Positions 20,446 to 30,697 of a DNA stretch of 64,000 nt are shown one piece after another (the first letter of the stretch is position 1; every line of letters starts with the position of its first letter). The DNA comes from Mycobacterium uberis (GTDB lineage: Bacteria; Actinomycetota; Actinomycetes; Mycobacteriales; Mycobacteriaceae): positions 1-64,000 of the forward strand of contig NZ_QAYL01000001.1 of assembly GCF_003408705.1 (NCBI RefSeq). The letters run 5' to 3'. The translations under genes were made by a program, and so were the position numbers. The notes under the pieces were generated by a model. That model did not search any database. It saw nothing but the letters and a program-made list of their open reading frames with translations, and was not told the DNA's origin.

Positions 20446-20935
20446 ATGCGGATCGCAGACATCTTGCGGAGCAAGGGCACGGCGGTGGTGACGATTAATC
20501 TCAACGCGGCTGTTTGGGAATTGCTCGCCAGCCTCGCCGAGTAAAATATTGGCGCAATAGTGGATAACGGTAGTCGGCCTCATGTCGGAGGGTGACATTG
20601 TTACGCTAGTTCCATACGTATGGCTCCAGTGTGCTGTCTTGCCTGATCTCCAAGATCATGACCACTGTGGTCGCCAACTGCAGAAAATCTGACCGGTCGG
20701 CAGCATCAGTGTGCTGATGACCAACAGCCGAGTCCTCCATGCGCCAGTGCTAGACGTAGAAAAGCTGATCGACATTGTCAGCATTTATGCTGTTGTGAAG
20801 ACGTAAATGGAAGAACCCGAGGTCGAGCAACAGCTGTAGTCCTCCATCACTCAAGAGGTTAATTCCGTGGCCCAGTGCCAGGAGTGGTCGGAACGCAGCC
20901 GGGCGGCTATGGACATTGAAGATCGCCTCGGTTCA
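20446..20935 (+). pseudogene. CBS-domain protein, broken
   Basis: The ATG at 20446 opens 'MRIADILRSKGTAVVTINLN', the start of the two-CBS-domain protein Rv2406c, then stops after 'LLASLAE'. Further scraps include 'VSKIMTTVVANC'-like text (20650-20680), 'RVLHAPVLDVEKLIDIVSI' (about 20730-20785) and a C-terminal 'NSVAQCQEWSERSRAAMD' (about 20860-20925). CBS pairs usually bind adenosine nucleotides. Stops and frame changes are frequent. Confidence 0.82.
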
Positions 20936-21501
20936 GGATCGCGTCCTCGCGGCGAGTACTTTCTTCTGGTATGTCTAGCGCCCGGTCTAGCCGGACTTAG
21001 CTTTCCCTAGCCTTTGTAATCCCAATTGTCAGAGCTGAGGCCCACTCAATCGCGGTGCTACGTGGCATTCTTGGCTGGACACCATCAGCCCCAATAGTGT
21101 GCTATGGGCTTGACCCATGATAAGGACTGGCCGGTCTTGGTCATGGGTTGGATCGTCCTCGAAAACCACCTAACTCTACACGATCTCTCCAGGACCACCC
21201 CGACTTGTCAAGGTCAAGGGCGTAGGCCAGTTTACGGACTCGCTGCGCGGTGGGGACACTAGCTCTTGTCACTGACCGGCCGGCGGTATCGCATTCACGG
21301 TGACTTTGACCGCTTGTTGGAGTTCGCGCAGTGCTGCTTGCGAATTCTGCACGTGACGGACGAGGTACGGAGTTCGGTTTAATACCACTTTCGCGTTGAG
21401 CCGTTGCAGTCTTCCACTGTGACTTCCGGGCCAACGCCATACTCGCAGCGTAGACGCGAAAAGTCCGGCGAGATTGTGCGCTTCAGTGTGTCTCGGTCAC
21501 C
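20936..21501. other. No recognisable gene upstream of lepA
   Basis: M. tuberculosis has Rv2405 here on the opposite strand to lepA. A 99-codon minus-strand frame (21141-21440) is open, but its wording does not look like a conserved protein and I could not link it to that gene. I see no promoter that I would call for lepA. Confidence 0.35.
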
Positions 21502-23430
21502 TTGCATGGATACGCTGGACGTATCGGCAAACCGCCGCTCGAGCATTTTCTAGCAACCGCAGCCCAGGAGATTCCCATCAACAGCTTCGTCGACAAGACC
21601 TTCACTGCGCCGGCGCAGATTCGGAACTTCTGCATTATCGCTCATATTGATCACGGCAAATCCACACTGGCGGACCGAATGCTTCAACTCACTGGTGTCG
21701 TCGATGAGCGGTTGATGCGTGCTCAATACTTGGACCGGATGGATATCGAACGTGAGCGCGGGATCACGATTAAGGCGCAGAACGTCCGGCTGCCTTGGAG
21801 CATTACAGCGGGTGGGGCGACTGAAAATTATGTGCTGCACTTGATCGACACACCTGGCCACGTGGACTTTACCTACGAGGTGTCGAGAGCGTTGGAGGCT
21901 TGTGAGGGCGCGGTGCTGCTGGTCGACGCGGCCCAAGGCATCGAAGCTCAGACCCTGGCTAATCTGTACCTCGCGCTGGACCGTGATCTGACGATTATTC
22001 CGGTTCTCAACAAAATCGACCTGCCAGCTGCCGATCCGGACCGCTACGCCGTTGAGATCGCGCACAGCATTGGTTGCGAGCCAGGCGATGTGCTTCGGGT
22101 GTCAGGCAAAACCGGCGAAGGGGTTTCCGAACTTCTTGACGAGGTGGTCCGTCGGGTGCCTCACCCGCAAGGTAATGCTGATGCGCCTACCCGCGCAATG
22201 ATCTTCGACTCCGTTTACGACATTTACCGCGGTGTGGTCACCTATGTTCGTGTGGTCGACGGCAAGATCAGTCCGCGTGAGCGCATCGCAATGATGTCCA
22301 CCGGCGCGACGCACGAACTGCTCGAGGTCGGCATTGTGTCGCCCGAACCGAAGGCCAGCGAGGGCCTGGGTGTGGGCGAGGTGGGCTACCTGATTACTGG
22401 GGTTAAGGACGTCCGCCAGTCCAAGGTCGGTGACACCGTGACGACAGCCTGCCATGGTGCCACCGAAGCGTTAACTGGTTATCGCGAACCCAAGCCCATG
22501 GTCTACTCGGGGCTTTATCCCGTCGATGGTTCGGATTACCCGAATCTGCGCGACGCCTTAGATAAGCTAAAATTAAACGACGCGGCGTTAACTTACGAGC
22601 CGGAAACGTCGGTGGCGCTGGGCTTTGGGTATAGGTGCGGCTTTTTCGGTTTGCTGCATATGGAGATTACCCGCGAACGCCTAGAGCGCGAATTTGACCT
22701 GGATCTGATCTCCACATCGCCCAATGTCGTGTACCGTGTGGTGAAAGAAGACAACACCAAGGTCGTAGTGACCAACCCGTCGGACTGGCCTGAGGGCAAA
22801 ATTCGAGCGGCGTACGAGCCTGTAGTGAAGACTACTATCATCGCACCCCGCGAGTTCATAGGCACGATCATGGAGCTGTGCCAGTCGCGCCGTGGCGAAT
22901 TGGGTGGTATGGACTACCTGTCGCCTGAGCGAGTCGAGCTGCGCTACACTATGCCGCTCGGGGAAATCATCTTCGACTTCTTCGACTCGCTGAAGTCGTG
23001 CACCCGAGGTTACGCCAGCCTCGACTATGAGGAGGCTGGCGAGCAGCAGGCTCAGCTTGTCAAGGTCGATATCCTGCTGCAAGGCGAAGCCGTCGACGCA
23101 TTTAGCGCGATTGTACACAAGGATTCAGCCTTCGCTTATGGCAACAAGATGACCACCAAGCTCAAGAACCTGATACCGCGTCAACAGTTTGAAGTACCGG
23201 TGCAGGCGGCTATCGGATCGAAAGTTATTGCGCGCGAAAACATTCGGGCAATCCGCAAGGATGTGCTGTCGAAGTGTTATGGCGGCGATATTACCCGTAA
23301 ACGCAAACTTCTGGAAAAGCAGAAAGAAGGCAAGAAGCGGATGAAAACCATCGGCCGAGTCGAGGTGCCGCAAGACGCGTTCGTCGCTGCATTGTCCACC
23401 GATACTGTAGGAGACAAAGGCAAGAAGTAA
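21502..23430 (+). CDS. lepA: Elongation factor 4 (back-translocating GTPase)
   Basis: LepA/EF4 binds ribosomes and can reverse translocation under ionic or other stress. The 642-residue protein has G1 'AHIDHGKST', G2 region '[12 protein letters not shown]', G3 'DTPGHVDF' and G4 '[10 protein letters not shown]'. The EF4-specific C-terminal domain follows ('[19 protein letters not shown]', '[14 protein letters not shown]'). The conserved body begins at 'QEIPINSF' (about residue 27). The upstream start is uncertain. A TTG at 21502 is the first in-frame start, and the short variable N-terminal extension of homologues ('DTLD') is readable in a different frame from an ATG at 21506, so a small frameshift has probably altered the leader. 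Confidence 0.94.
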   Translation: MHGYAGRIGKPPLEHFLATAAQEIPINSFVDKTFTAPAQIRNFCIIAHIDHGKSTLADRMLQLTGVVDERLMRAQYLDRMDIERERGITIKAQNVRLPWSITAGGATENYVLHLIDTPGHVDFTYEVSRALEACEGAVLLVDAAQGIEAQTLANLYLALDRDLTIIPVLNKIDLPAADPDRYAVEIAHSIGCEPGDVLRVSGKTGEGVSELLDEVVRRVPHPQGNADAPTRAMIFDSVYDIYRGVVTYVRVVDGKISPRERIAMMSTGATHELLEVGIVSPEPKASEGLGVGEVGYLITGVKDVRQSKVGDTVTTACHGATEALTGYREPKPMVYSGLYPVDGSDYPNLRDALDKLKLNDAALTYEPETSVALGFGYRCGFFGLLHMEITRERLEREFDLDLISTSPNVVYRVVKEDNTKVVVTNPSDWPEGKIRAAYEPVVKTTIIAPREFIGTIMELCQSRRGELGGMDYLSPERVELRYTMPLGEIIFDFFDSLKSCTRGYASLDYEEAGEQQAQLVKVDILLQGEAVDAFSAIVHKDSAFAYGNKMTTKLKNLIPRQQFEVPVQAAIGSKVIARENIRAIRKDVLSKCYGGDITRKRKLLEKQKEGKKRMKTIGRVEVPQDAFVAALSTDTVGDKGKK

Positions 23431-23514
23431 CCGGCTCGACTACACATTGCCGGTCTCAAGCATCAATAAGATTGTCCTGTAAGCATATTCGACGCCTAGA
23501 GTGCGCATCACCTG

Positions 23515-25563
23515 CTATATAGGTGCATTCGCAGGTTGGAACATCCCCGAGCTGTCAGCTTCCTCCTCGGCGCGTATCACGTGGACCACTGCGTTGATCA
23601 ACGCCAGATGGGTGAACGCCTGCGGGAAGTTACCCAGGTGTCGCCCGGTTCGCGGTTCGATTTCCTCGGCGTAAAGGTGCAGGGGGCTCGCGTAAGCCAG
23701 CAATCGCTCGCACAGCCGTTTGGCGCGAGTCACCTCACCGATCTCCACCAGTGCTGACACCAACCAGAACGAGCAGATGGTGAACGTGCCTTCTTCGCCG
23801 GATAATCCGTCGTCGGTCTCGGCAGCCCGGTACCGCAGCACCAGACCCTCTTCGGTGAGTTCGTTGGCGATGGCCAGCACGGTGTTACGCACGCGCGGGT
23901 CGTCGGGTGGCAGGAATCGGGTCAGCACCACCAGCAACAGCGAGGCATCTAGCGCGTCGCTGCCATACCGCTGGGTGAACACGCCGCGGGAGTCCACCCC
24001 ATGTTCGATAATGTCGGCCCTGATTTCCTCGGCAATGGTCCGCCACTGCTGAGCGTAGCTCTTTTCGCCTTGCCGTTCAGCCAGCTTGGCCCCGCGGTCT
24101 AGTGCTACCCAACACATCACCTTCGACGACGTGAAGTGCTGTGGCTCGCCGCGGACTTCCCAAATTCCGCGGTCGGGCTCGCGCCAGTGCGCGATCGCTT
24201 CCTCCACCTGTCTTTTCAATACCGGCCACAATGTTTCCGGGATCTGCTCGCGCGACTTGGCGTGCAGGTAGAACGAGTCCAGAATCGAGCCCCAGATGTC
24301 GTGCTGGACTTGGTCGTAGGCGCCGTTGCCGATTCGCACCGGCTGCGCGTGGTCGTAGCCGGACAGATGGTGCAGTTCGTCTTCCACCAGGCTGCGTTCA
24401 CCACCCACCCCGTACATCACCTGCAGCGGATGACGTTGGTTGCTATTAGCACCGGACACATCGGCGATGAACGCGAAAAAGTCGTCGGCTTCGCGGTCGA
24501 GTCCCAGCGTGTAAAGCCCCCACAAGGCGAACGTTGAATCGCGCACCCAGGCATAGCGGTAGTCCCAGTTGCGTTCACCTCGTGGTGTTTCCGGAAGGGA
24601 CGTAGTGCTGGCCGCCAGCAGCGCGCCGGTGGGAGAATACGTCAACCCTTTGAGTGTCAGCGCGCTGCGTTGCAGATATGCTCGCCACGGATGGTCGGGG
24701 AAGTTACCGATGTTGATCCACTGTCGCCAGCACTCGGTGGTTTGCCACATTTTGTCGGCGGCTTCACCATAGCTCTGCGGTGCTGGATGTTTAGTCCAGC
24801 TCAGCGCAACAAACACGTCGTCTCCCTCTTTCATCCGGGTGCGTGCCCGTGCTTCCCGGCCCTCCAACCCGATCCGCAGATTAGTGGTGAGCCGCAGCGT
24901 CGGGTGGACGTCAGGTTGTTTGCTGGCACGTGCGATAGCTTCGCTGTAGGCATTGGTCGAATATTCCCACGCGGTGCCGACGCGGTGGTAGTCGAACGCC
25001 GGCTCGCAGCTCATCATCAGCTCGACGGTGCCACTTACGCAGCGCACAGTGCGCAGCAGGATGTGCTCGGCATCCCAGTCCATCGGGGTGCGGCGATGCG
25101 TGCGTGATCGACGCTCGATATCATGCCACGGCCCCATCACCAGCGCGTCTCGCACGATCAGCCATCCAGTGTGGGTCTGCCACGTGGTTTCCATGATCAG
25201 ACTGCCGGGCAAATAACGGCGAGCCGACGGCACCGAAACGCCATAGGGGCCCAGCCGGAAATGGCCGGCGCTGCGGTCCAGGATCGCGCCAAACACGCTT
25301 GGGGAATCAGGCCGGGGCAAGCATAGCCATTCCACCGAACCGGCCGGCGAGATCAGACAAGTCGTTTCCCAGTCGGACAGAAATGCATAGTCGGCGATCG
25401 GCGGAAACGGGTTGCGCAGTGCACCGCTGGAAGCAGATAGCGCCGGTGAACTGAAATTAAAGGGCGCAAGCTTAGCGGTGTCGGCTGTGATAAACGCTCG
25501 AGCCGCAGCTGCCTCGTCGTCGGCCTCGGCTGGCCGGTCGGTGGGTTTGGCGTGCAGGACCAT
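23515..25563 (-). CDS. Trehalase (glycoside hydrolase family 15)
   Basis: The protein resembles mycobacterial trehalase Rv2402, which splits trehalose into two glucose units. The N-terminal super-sandwich domain starts around residue 55 with 'PIADYAFLSDWETTCLISP' and 'GSVEWLCLPRPDSPSVFG'. The (alpha/alpha)6 catalytic barrel includes 'RNWDYRYAWVRDSTFALWG', 'DRGIWEVRGEPQHFTSSKVM' (general acid Glu region) and 'GLSGEEGTFTICSFWLVSAL' (second acidic region). The length of 682 is a little above the 642 I recall for M. tuberculosis, from a longer N-terminus. A later start within the first 50 residues is possible. It is convergent with lepA; the lipoprotein gene lppR expected between them is absent. 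The frame is intact. Confidence 0.88.
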   Translation of the reverse strand: MVLHAKPTDRPAEADDEAAAARAFITADTAKLAPFNFSSPALSASSGALRNPFPPIADYAFLSDWETTCLISPAGSVEWLCLPRPDSPSVFGAILDRSAGHFRLGPYGVSVPSARRYLPGSLIMETTWQTHTGWLIVRDALVMGPWHDIERRSRTHRRTPMDWDAEHILLRTVRCVSGTVELMMSCEPAFDYHRVGTAWEYSTNAYSEAIARASKQPDVHPTLRLTTNLRIGLEGREARARTRMKEGDDVFVALSWTKHPAPQSYGEAADKMWQTTECWRQWINIGNFPDHPWRAYLQRSALTLKGLTYSPTGALLAASTTSLPETPRGERNWDYRYAWVRDSTFALWGLYTLGLDREADDFFAFIADVSGANSNQRHPLQVMYGVGGERSLVEDELHHLSGYDHAQPVRIGNGAYDQVQHDIWGSILDSFYLHAKSREQIPETLWPVLKRQVEEAIAHWREPDRGIWEVRGEPQHFTSSKVMCWVALDRGAKLAERQGEKSYAQQWRTIAEEIRADIIEHGVDSRGVFTQRYGSDALDASLLLVVLTRFLPPDDPRVRNTVLAIANELTEEGLVLRYRAAETDDGLSGEEGTFTICSFWLVSALVEIGEVTRAKRLCERLLAYASPLHLYAEEIEPRTGRHLGNFPQAFTHLALINAVVHVIRAEEEADSSGMFQPANAPI

Positions 25564-26287
25564 ATCGACATCATCATCTGTCGACCTGCCCGGCGTCTAT
25601 TGTTTACCGTTTGCCCAACGTTTACCGCTTATCCGAGGTGTAGGGCCCTACCCGGTGTGCCCTAGCGTGCTGAGGCACGTGTTCGGGTAACGGGCCAAGC
25701 TACGATCAGGCAGCTGACGCACCGTTGCAATGTCAGTGTTCGGCTTACCAACCGCATGCTTCACAGTGGTCCTTGAACACCGCTGCCCACCGCGATAGTG
25801 ATGATGTTGGCAAGATCATCCGTTGTGCAGCCTGCAGGATCGCCGCCGGAATCCGGTGACGGAGCCGATTCGGCTGCACGTCAAGCAGCTTCACGTCGTC
25901 GAAGGACGTCTACGTGCCAACGTGGTCGACGATCCAGTGCGCCATACTAACCAGCGCGTCTCGCGACGCGTCAATGCCCTGTGCCCGTAGCTAGGAGTTG
26001 ATTACCTTTGGAATGATGTAGGCGATCTACATAATAGTCTTCGTTGTCAATCGTGATCGCCGCGTGACTGGCGTACAGTGCAGCACGCAGGCAGGTCTGG
26101 ACGGGTCGTTGGGCCGGCGAGGCAATCGGAACCACCACACGTTACGTAAGTGCGCAGAAGTTACACGGTGTCAGCGCCATTGCTGAGTGTAGGGTTTATG
26201 AGCGGCCATCGCATGCCATCGTCAATTCGGCGTGGATTTCTTTGGTTTCACTGCTCTGATCACGATAAGTGACTAAGTAACGTCTAC
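25564..26287. other. Decayed region, unassigned
   Basis: Minus-strand scraps around 25770-26130 read like protein ('ALVSMAHWIVDHVG', 'VKLLDVQPNRLRHRIPAAIL', and 'SPAQRPVQTCLRAALYASH' further upstream). They are separated by stops and frame changes. The family is not recognised. They could be the downstream gene of the flavoprotein remnant at 26288-26790. Confidence 0.4.
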
Positions 26288-26790
26288 GATTCAGTTCAGA
26301 TGCTCACCGTCGTGCACCACGCCGGTTACCTCGGTCTTGTACATCAGCCGGAATGTGGGCTCCGCCTCGGCAGCAGCAGCGAGCATCTCCTGAAAAGATC
26401 GTTTGCAGAAGGTTCCACTACGGAACCAGGTGTGATGTGTTGATGTGCGCTGGGCAAGCGGCTCAGATCCAGATTCACCGACTTGCCCTGTATCTCCATC
26501 CGGACAGTGTTGATGTTGCGGTGCGGAATCTGCGCGAATGCGGCCCCAAATCGAGTTTGTCAAGCAGCCGCTTGATACTCACGTGCAGGGTATCCCCACG
26601 GAAGTCACGCAGAAAGGCGGCGTATTTTTCCATCGTGGTGACTTTAAATATGCCGGCGCGGACCAAGCCTCATGCCCGTCGGTCCACCGTCTACAACGAG
26701 GCACGTCGTTTTGTCGAATGGGGGAGGCGCGGGAAGCAGTGTGTGACCTTGACACAGTAGGTTGATGGTTCGGATACGACAGGTGGGATA
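26288..26790 (-). pseudogene. FAD-dependent monooxygenase fragment
   Basis: Minus-strand frames match the N-terminal third of PHBH/UbiH-type flavin monooxygenases. 'EKYAAFLRDFRGDTLHVSIK' and 'RLLDKLDLGPH' (26475-26666) correspond to the region after the dinucleotide fold, where 'DFRGD..h.st..lLdeLGL' is usual. A further frame holds 'FQEMLAAAAEAEPTFRLMYK' and 'TEVTGVVHDGEHL' (26291-26400). The GxGxxG motif is not readable, and the C-terminal part is gone. Such a gene is not at this place in M. tuberculosis as I recall. Confidence 0.7.
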
Positions 26791-26819
26791 GAAGGCAAGT
26801 AAGATTTAGTATAAGCCCA

Positions 26820-27014
26820 GTGAACCGATTCCTGAATTGGTGGGACAGCATCGAACTGTGGCTGTCCGGGCTCGCCTTTGTATTACAGGCCGTGTTGGTG
26901 ATGCCGGTTGTGCTCGCGTTGGCCTACGGCACGGCATTAGTGCTGGACATCGCGTTTGACAAGGGCATCCAGTTGATGCGTCGTGCCCGCCAGGCTGGCT
27001 CGGCGCGCGGGTAA
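26820..27014 (+). CDS. Small membrane protein
   Basis: A GTG at 26820 opens a 64-codon frame that looks intact and conserved in style. A charged or aromatic N-terminus ('NRFLNWWDSIELW') is followed by one long hydrophobic segment ('LSGLAFVLQAVLVMPVVLAL', running on to about residue 44). The tail is basic ('KGIQLMRRARQAGSARG'), predicting one membrane span with the C-terminus inside. It recalls the small mycobacterial membrane protein annotated between the trehalase and subI (Rv2401A in M. tuberculosis). No function is known to me. It stands alone among pseudogenes, so its intact frame is notable. Confidence 0.65.
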   Translation: MNRFLNWWDSIELWLSGLAFVLQAVLVMPVVLALAYGTALVLDIAFDKGIQLMRRARQAGSARG

Positions 27015-27379
27015 CCCGAATGCCTCGGTCACATGTGACGTTGGTGCTAGTCACACTCATGATGCTGGTGATAGTGGCGTGGCTGTTGACACGCTGAGTA
27101 ATGTAAACTTGCTGACGTACTCAGGTGTGCGGCTCGGTGACAGGCCTGCCAATTCTGTCAGGCTTCGCGCCATGCACGTATTATCCGGTGTTCTGGAGTG
27201 TTGTGTACTCGTTGACTGTTGTCGCTGACTCCAAGACTTGTGCGCGGTTTGGTATGGAGTTTGTGAGTTCTCCTCCAGTGCGAGGCGCCTTTTCGCAGCA
27301 ATGGGGTCGAGATACCTACATCCGATACTGGAAGGCTGCTCATGTGTAACGATTTTGGGTGAGTATGGCACTGGCGGTG

Positions 27380-27610
27380 TTCGATGGTCAGTATAGTTGC
27401 TGCTATGTCACGCTGGTCGCTTACTCGGCCTCGGAACTCGGGTCGAGCACTGTGATTCCGGCATTTAATGCCACCCGTTCGGGTCATGGTGTACAGGTGA
27501 TTTCGTCGTGTGGTGCCTTTGGTGATAAGTCCCGCAGTAGTGCAACCGGTAAGCCAATAGAATCGAGGACATTGGCCTGCTGCACACGGTGAGAGTGGTA
27601 CCACAGTGTG
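27380..27610 (+). pseudogene. subI: Sulfate-binding lipoprotein SubI fragment
   Basis: The frame reads 'VTLVAYSASELGSSTVIPAF', 'NATRSGHGVQVISSCGAFGD' and 'KSRSSATGKPIE', matching the first part of mature SubI (pattern 'a.pe.GwskvIPAFna...G.GVqv..SYGaSGdqsr.va.GkpAD'). SubI captures sulfate outside the membrane for the CysTWA importer. A possible remnant of its signal peptide ('HVTLVLVTLMMLVIVAW') lies upstream near 27025-27090, but about 290 bases of unrecognised DNA separate the two. The rest of SubI and cysT, cysW and cysA are absent, so the importer is lost. Confidence 0.78.
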
Positions 27611-27624
27611 CGATTTGACCTGGG

Positions 27625-27826
27625 ATGGATGTCTACAGGCGTCAGCCAGCAGCGGGAGCATAACGGCTTGGTCGGAACACCTATTGAGTACGTCGACCAG
27701 ATTCGGCGTGTTGAGTTCGCAAAAAGCCAGTTGTACGTCGATGTTGGGTTGTATGCACGCCAGCCGGGCTGCGACGGCCTGTGTGTTGGCCACTGACTGT
27801 GGATCCGCACTTTCCGTGCGGGGTTA
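27625..27826 (-). pseudogene. Sirohydrochlorin chelatase-like fragment
   Basis: A short minus-strand stretch reads 'NTQAVAARLACIQPNIDVQL', 'AFCELNTPNLVDVLNRCSD' and 'QAVMLPLLL'. It fits the CbiX/SirB-type chelatase that follows cysH in M. tuberculosis (Rv2393, pattern 'vqlAFvDvl.Pt..eVL.r....vvVPaFL'). The active-site His at the N-terminus is not seen, and the C-terminal half is gone. In an intact pathway it would insert iron into sirohydrochlorin to make siroheme for sulfite reductase SirA, whose gene nearby is also dead. Confidence 0.55.
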
Positions 27827-28580
27827 ATACGCGGGTGACCACGAGGCATACAACCCATATTCGGTCTTGGTTAGCCTTTGCCAGCGTCCACTGTGCGGGT
27901 CGGTGACGTCGGCAGTCTTGACCGTGTAAGGGACGCATCCGATCGACGGATAGTCTTCGTGTACAAGCGGATTGACCAGCACGTCGAACTTGGTGATGTA
28001 ATCCTGCAGACCTTGGTCGGTCCACACCGCCAGTTGACCTTCACCAACTTGGAGGCCTTGCCGAAGCTGATCAGTGGGGGGTTGGCGCGGATCGGAGCTT
28101 CGACCCGACGCAGCCCGGTCACCCAAGCGGAGTAGCCATGCAATGTTTCGCCCAAGGGCACAACCTTGCTTAGTCGGCAGCATTCACTAGGGTCATGGAC
28201 GAAGAAGTTTTTGTCCAGCAATTGGTCCTGCTGGTCAGGTGTCAGTTCCGGAGTGATGTTGAGTACCCGGATGTCATAGACAGACTCGACGGTATCTTGA
28301 GTATCGATACTTTCTACGAAGTGGTAGCCATTGTCCAGAAAGATTACCGGCACGTTCGGGCGCATTCTAGTGGTTAGATACGCTAACATAGCACCAAAAC
28401 TATATTGACGACTACCACGTAGTTGCACGTCACCCATCCGCGTGGGCCATTGATACCATCGAAGGTGTCGTTGGTCCACCGCAACGAATCGACAGTGCCA
28501 GCGCCGTCGAATTCGGCCATACTTTGCGCCGCAAGCTCACGCAGTTCATCTTGGGTCAGGCGAGCCACTTGAGTGTTCAT
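27826..28580 (-). pseudogene. cysH: APS reductase CysH, broken
   Basis: CysH reduces adenosine 5'-phosphosulfate to sulfite. The start ATG (28580) overlaps the sirA stop (TGATG). The first frame gives 'VARLTQDELRELAAQSMAEF', 'DSLRWTNDTFDG' and 'GPRGWVTCNYVV', and then breaks. The long second frame (to about 28000) has 'VPVIFLDNGYHFVESIDTQD', 'YDIRVLNITPE', 'HDPSECCRLSKVVPLGETL' (the Fe-S Cys-Cys pair is present) and 'YSAWVTGLRRVEAP'. After another break come 'DVLVNPLVHEDYPSIGCVPY' (the second pair, normally CxxC, has lost a Cys) and 'SGRWQRLTKTEYGLYAS'. At least two frameshifts occur. Confidence 0.92.
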
Positions 28581-30240
28581 CACAAGTCGTCTTCTTCGGC
28601 TCGAATAACACACTGCGCGAAGCGCTCACTGTCGCCGTGATGTTTAACGAAGTTGCGAATCACCCGATCGATGTAGTTACTCAGCTTGTCGCTGGTGATC
28701 TTATTTTGACGCAGTTTATGGCTGAAACTGCTATGCAGGCCGAGACTGCCGCCCAAATGAACCTGGACGCTTTTGACCGAACCACCGAGACCGTCGTCGA
28801 CCATTAGGTCTTTGAAACAGATATCGGCGATTTGAATTCGTACACAGGAAGCTGGGCAGTCACTGATATCGACTGTGCTTGGTACTTCAAGTGTGGAATT
28901 GATGTCCTGCAGCCGACGCTCGAGTTCGGGAACCAAAGTCTGTGTCCTGAATCTGGTTTCGATAAATGACAGCTTACAAAACTTAATCTCTCTGCATGCC
29001 ATCAAATTTCGTAGCCACTGCGATGGCCGAAACCGCAGACCCAACGCCTCCAGTCCGGTGACCATGTCGTCAAGTAAGGTGTCGAGTGTACTATAAAATG
29101 ATTAGCTTCTGATGTGGGGTGAACTGGGTCCGATTCGACCCGGCACACTCTGCTAGGTCGGCTATCTCAGTGAGAAGGGTGCTCGACACCCGTCCGGCGA
29201 TCGGGGCAATCTTAACGGCGTTAAGCTCGTTCTTGAACTGCTGGGTTCCGACGTGATCGATCGGATGCTTGACTGGCTCAGAGCCGAACTGTCGATTAAA
29301 GGATGTTTGAGGTATTCGGTTTCGAGAACGTCCCTAAAATTGTTCTATACTCCAATCCCTGATGGGGAACTTCAGCCGTGTCTTGGCCCGTAGACGTTGG
29401 TAGCCATAGTCACGAAACAGTAAGCTGATGGCAGCCCACACTTCAGACACCTTGTCTAGCGGAACCCCGGTGCCGACTCGCTGGGTTAACACCGGGTTGG
29501 TCGACAGACCGCCGCCGATCCATAGATCCCAGGACGAGTCCGTGGCTTGGGGTGGTTAACACCGATGAATGCGATGTAGTAGATATCGCGCGCGGCATCC
29601 TGCAGACTCGAAACGGCGAGTTTATACTCGTGCAGCGAGTCGGCGAAGTCCGGTTTGCCGATGTAGCGGCGCCTGATTTCGTGAATCGTCCAGATCGGGT
29701 CCAGCACCTCGTCCAGAGCTTCACTGGCCAGTGGTGAGTCGAAGCACTACCCACAAGCAGTCACCGTACGTCTCGGTAGGCTATAAGTCTGACCTCGGCC
29801 AGCCGTCGCAAGATTTCAGGGATGTTTTCCACTTCGATCCAGTGGTACTGCACATTTTCTCAATCGCAGATGTTGGCGGTACCGCTAGCGAATTCGGTCG
29901 AGATCTGGTCCGGTGCGCGCAGCGCAACAGTCGAAACTGTGCCACCCTCGCAGCGCACTTGCAGCATGAAGTATTCAACTTCCTAGTAGTTAAATGTTCT
30001 CGTCGCAAGTCGAGCTGTCATTGTAGCCCTGCTCATACCGTGTGCAGAGGTTTCACCGGCGGAAGCGCCTACGCAGATGGGTTTTGTCTATGCTATCGAA
30101 TCCAGCTTTAGCGTCGATGTTGTCGACGAGCTCCCATGCATCGAGCCGGTTGTCGGCTTTTTTGAACTCCTAGTTAGCGTTGAGCGGCTCAATGATTTTC
30201 CAGCACTCACTGAGGCCCACGTTGCGAGCCTGTGTCGAAC
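28580..30240 (-). pseudogene. sirA: Ferredoxin-sulfite reductase SirA (NirA), broken
   Basis: SirA reduces sulfite to sulfide using siroheme and a 4Fe-4S cluster. The C-terminal quarter (28580-29065) is open: 'RFRPSQWLRNLMACREIKFC', 'PELERRLQDINSTLEVP', 'ISDCPASCVRIQIADICFKD' (cluster Cys positions partly kept) and 'FVKHHGDSERFAQCVIRAEE'. The middle (29486-29707) has 'IHEIRRRYIGKPDFADSLHE' and 'YIAFIGVNHP'. The N-terminal region includes 'EFASGTANICDRENVQYHWIE' parts near 29900. 'LDAWELVDNIDAKAGFDSI' and 'DKTHLRRRFRRW' lie near 30060-30140, preceded by an in-frame stop. Lesions are spread along the gene. Confidence 0.9.
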
Positions 30241-30697
30241 GGGCTGTAATCATTTGGAGGTTCTCTTTCACGCATGCCGCCAACGCGGACTGCGCAGCCC
30301 ATCAAGGTGTTTCGGTGGCGTAGTTCGATGGTCAGTTGGTCGTACTAGTGGTCTGATTTACGGCATCACATGTAGATAGCAGCAGCTGTAGACATGTTTG
30401 AGATTGACATAACCACCGTGTCACCAGCGCGATGCATAAGCCTGGGGTTGGCGACGAACATGCCGCCAATCTACCGTGGCTAACGACGAGCCGCTTAACC
30501 ACCTCAAATTTCTTCTAACAATGATTGAAAGTACTGAACAAGCTTATTAGTAGTGATCGGGTACACAAAACCGCGAATCCGCTGAGAAGCCCATTCATCC
30601 TGCGCCGCTCGTTGCAAAAGTGTGGTCGGGTTAGCGGCAGGAGTGACGGAAGGATTGACGGTTCCAGCTTGACCCGATCACCATGCGATGATTTGGC
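30241..30697. other. No recognisable gene upstream of hemW
   Basis: M. tuberculosis has Rv2390c and rpfD here. I could not find the resuscitation-promoting factor signature or any other conserved wording in either strand. Short frames overlap the hemW start on the minus strand and look like shadows. Confidence 0.4.

Noticed and set aside
23536..25690. Many plus-strand frames of 60-145 codons opposite the trehalase
   Set aside because: They mirror a long intact high-GC gene on the minus strand and have no family resemblance, so they are shadow frames.
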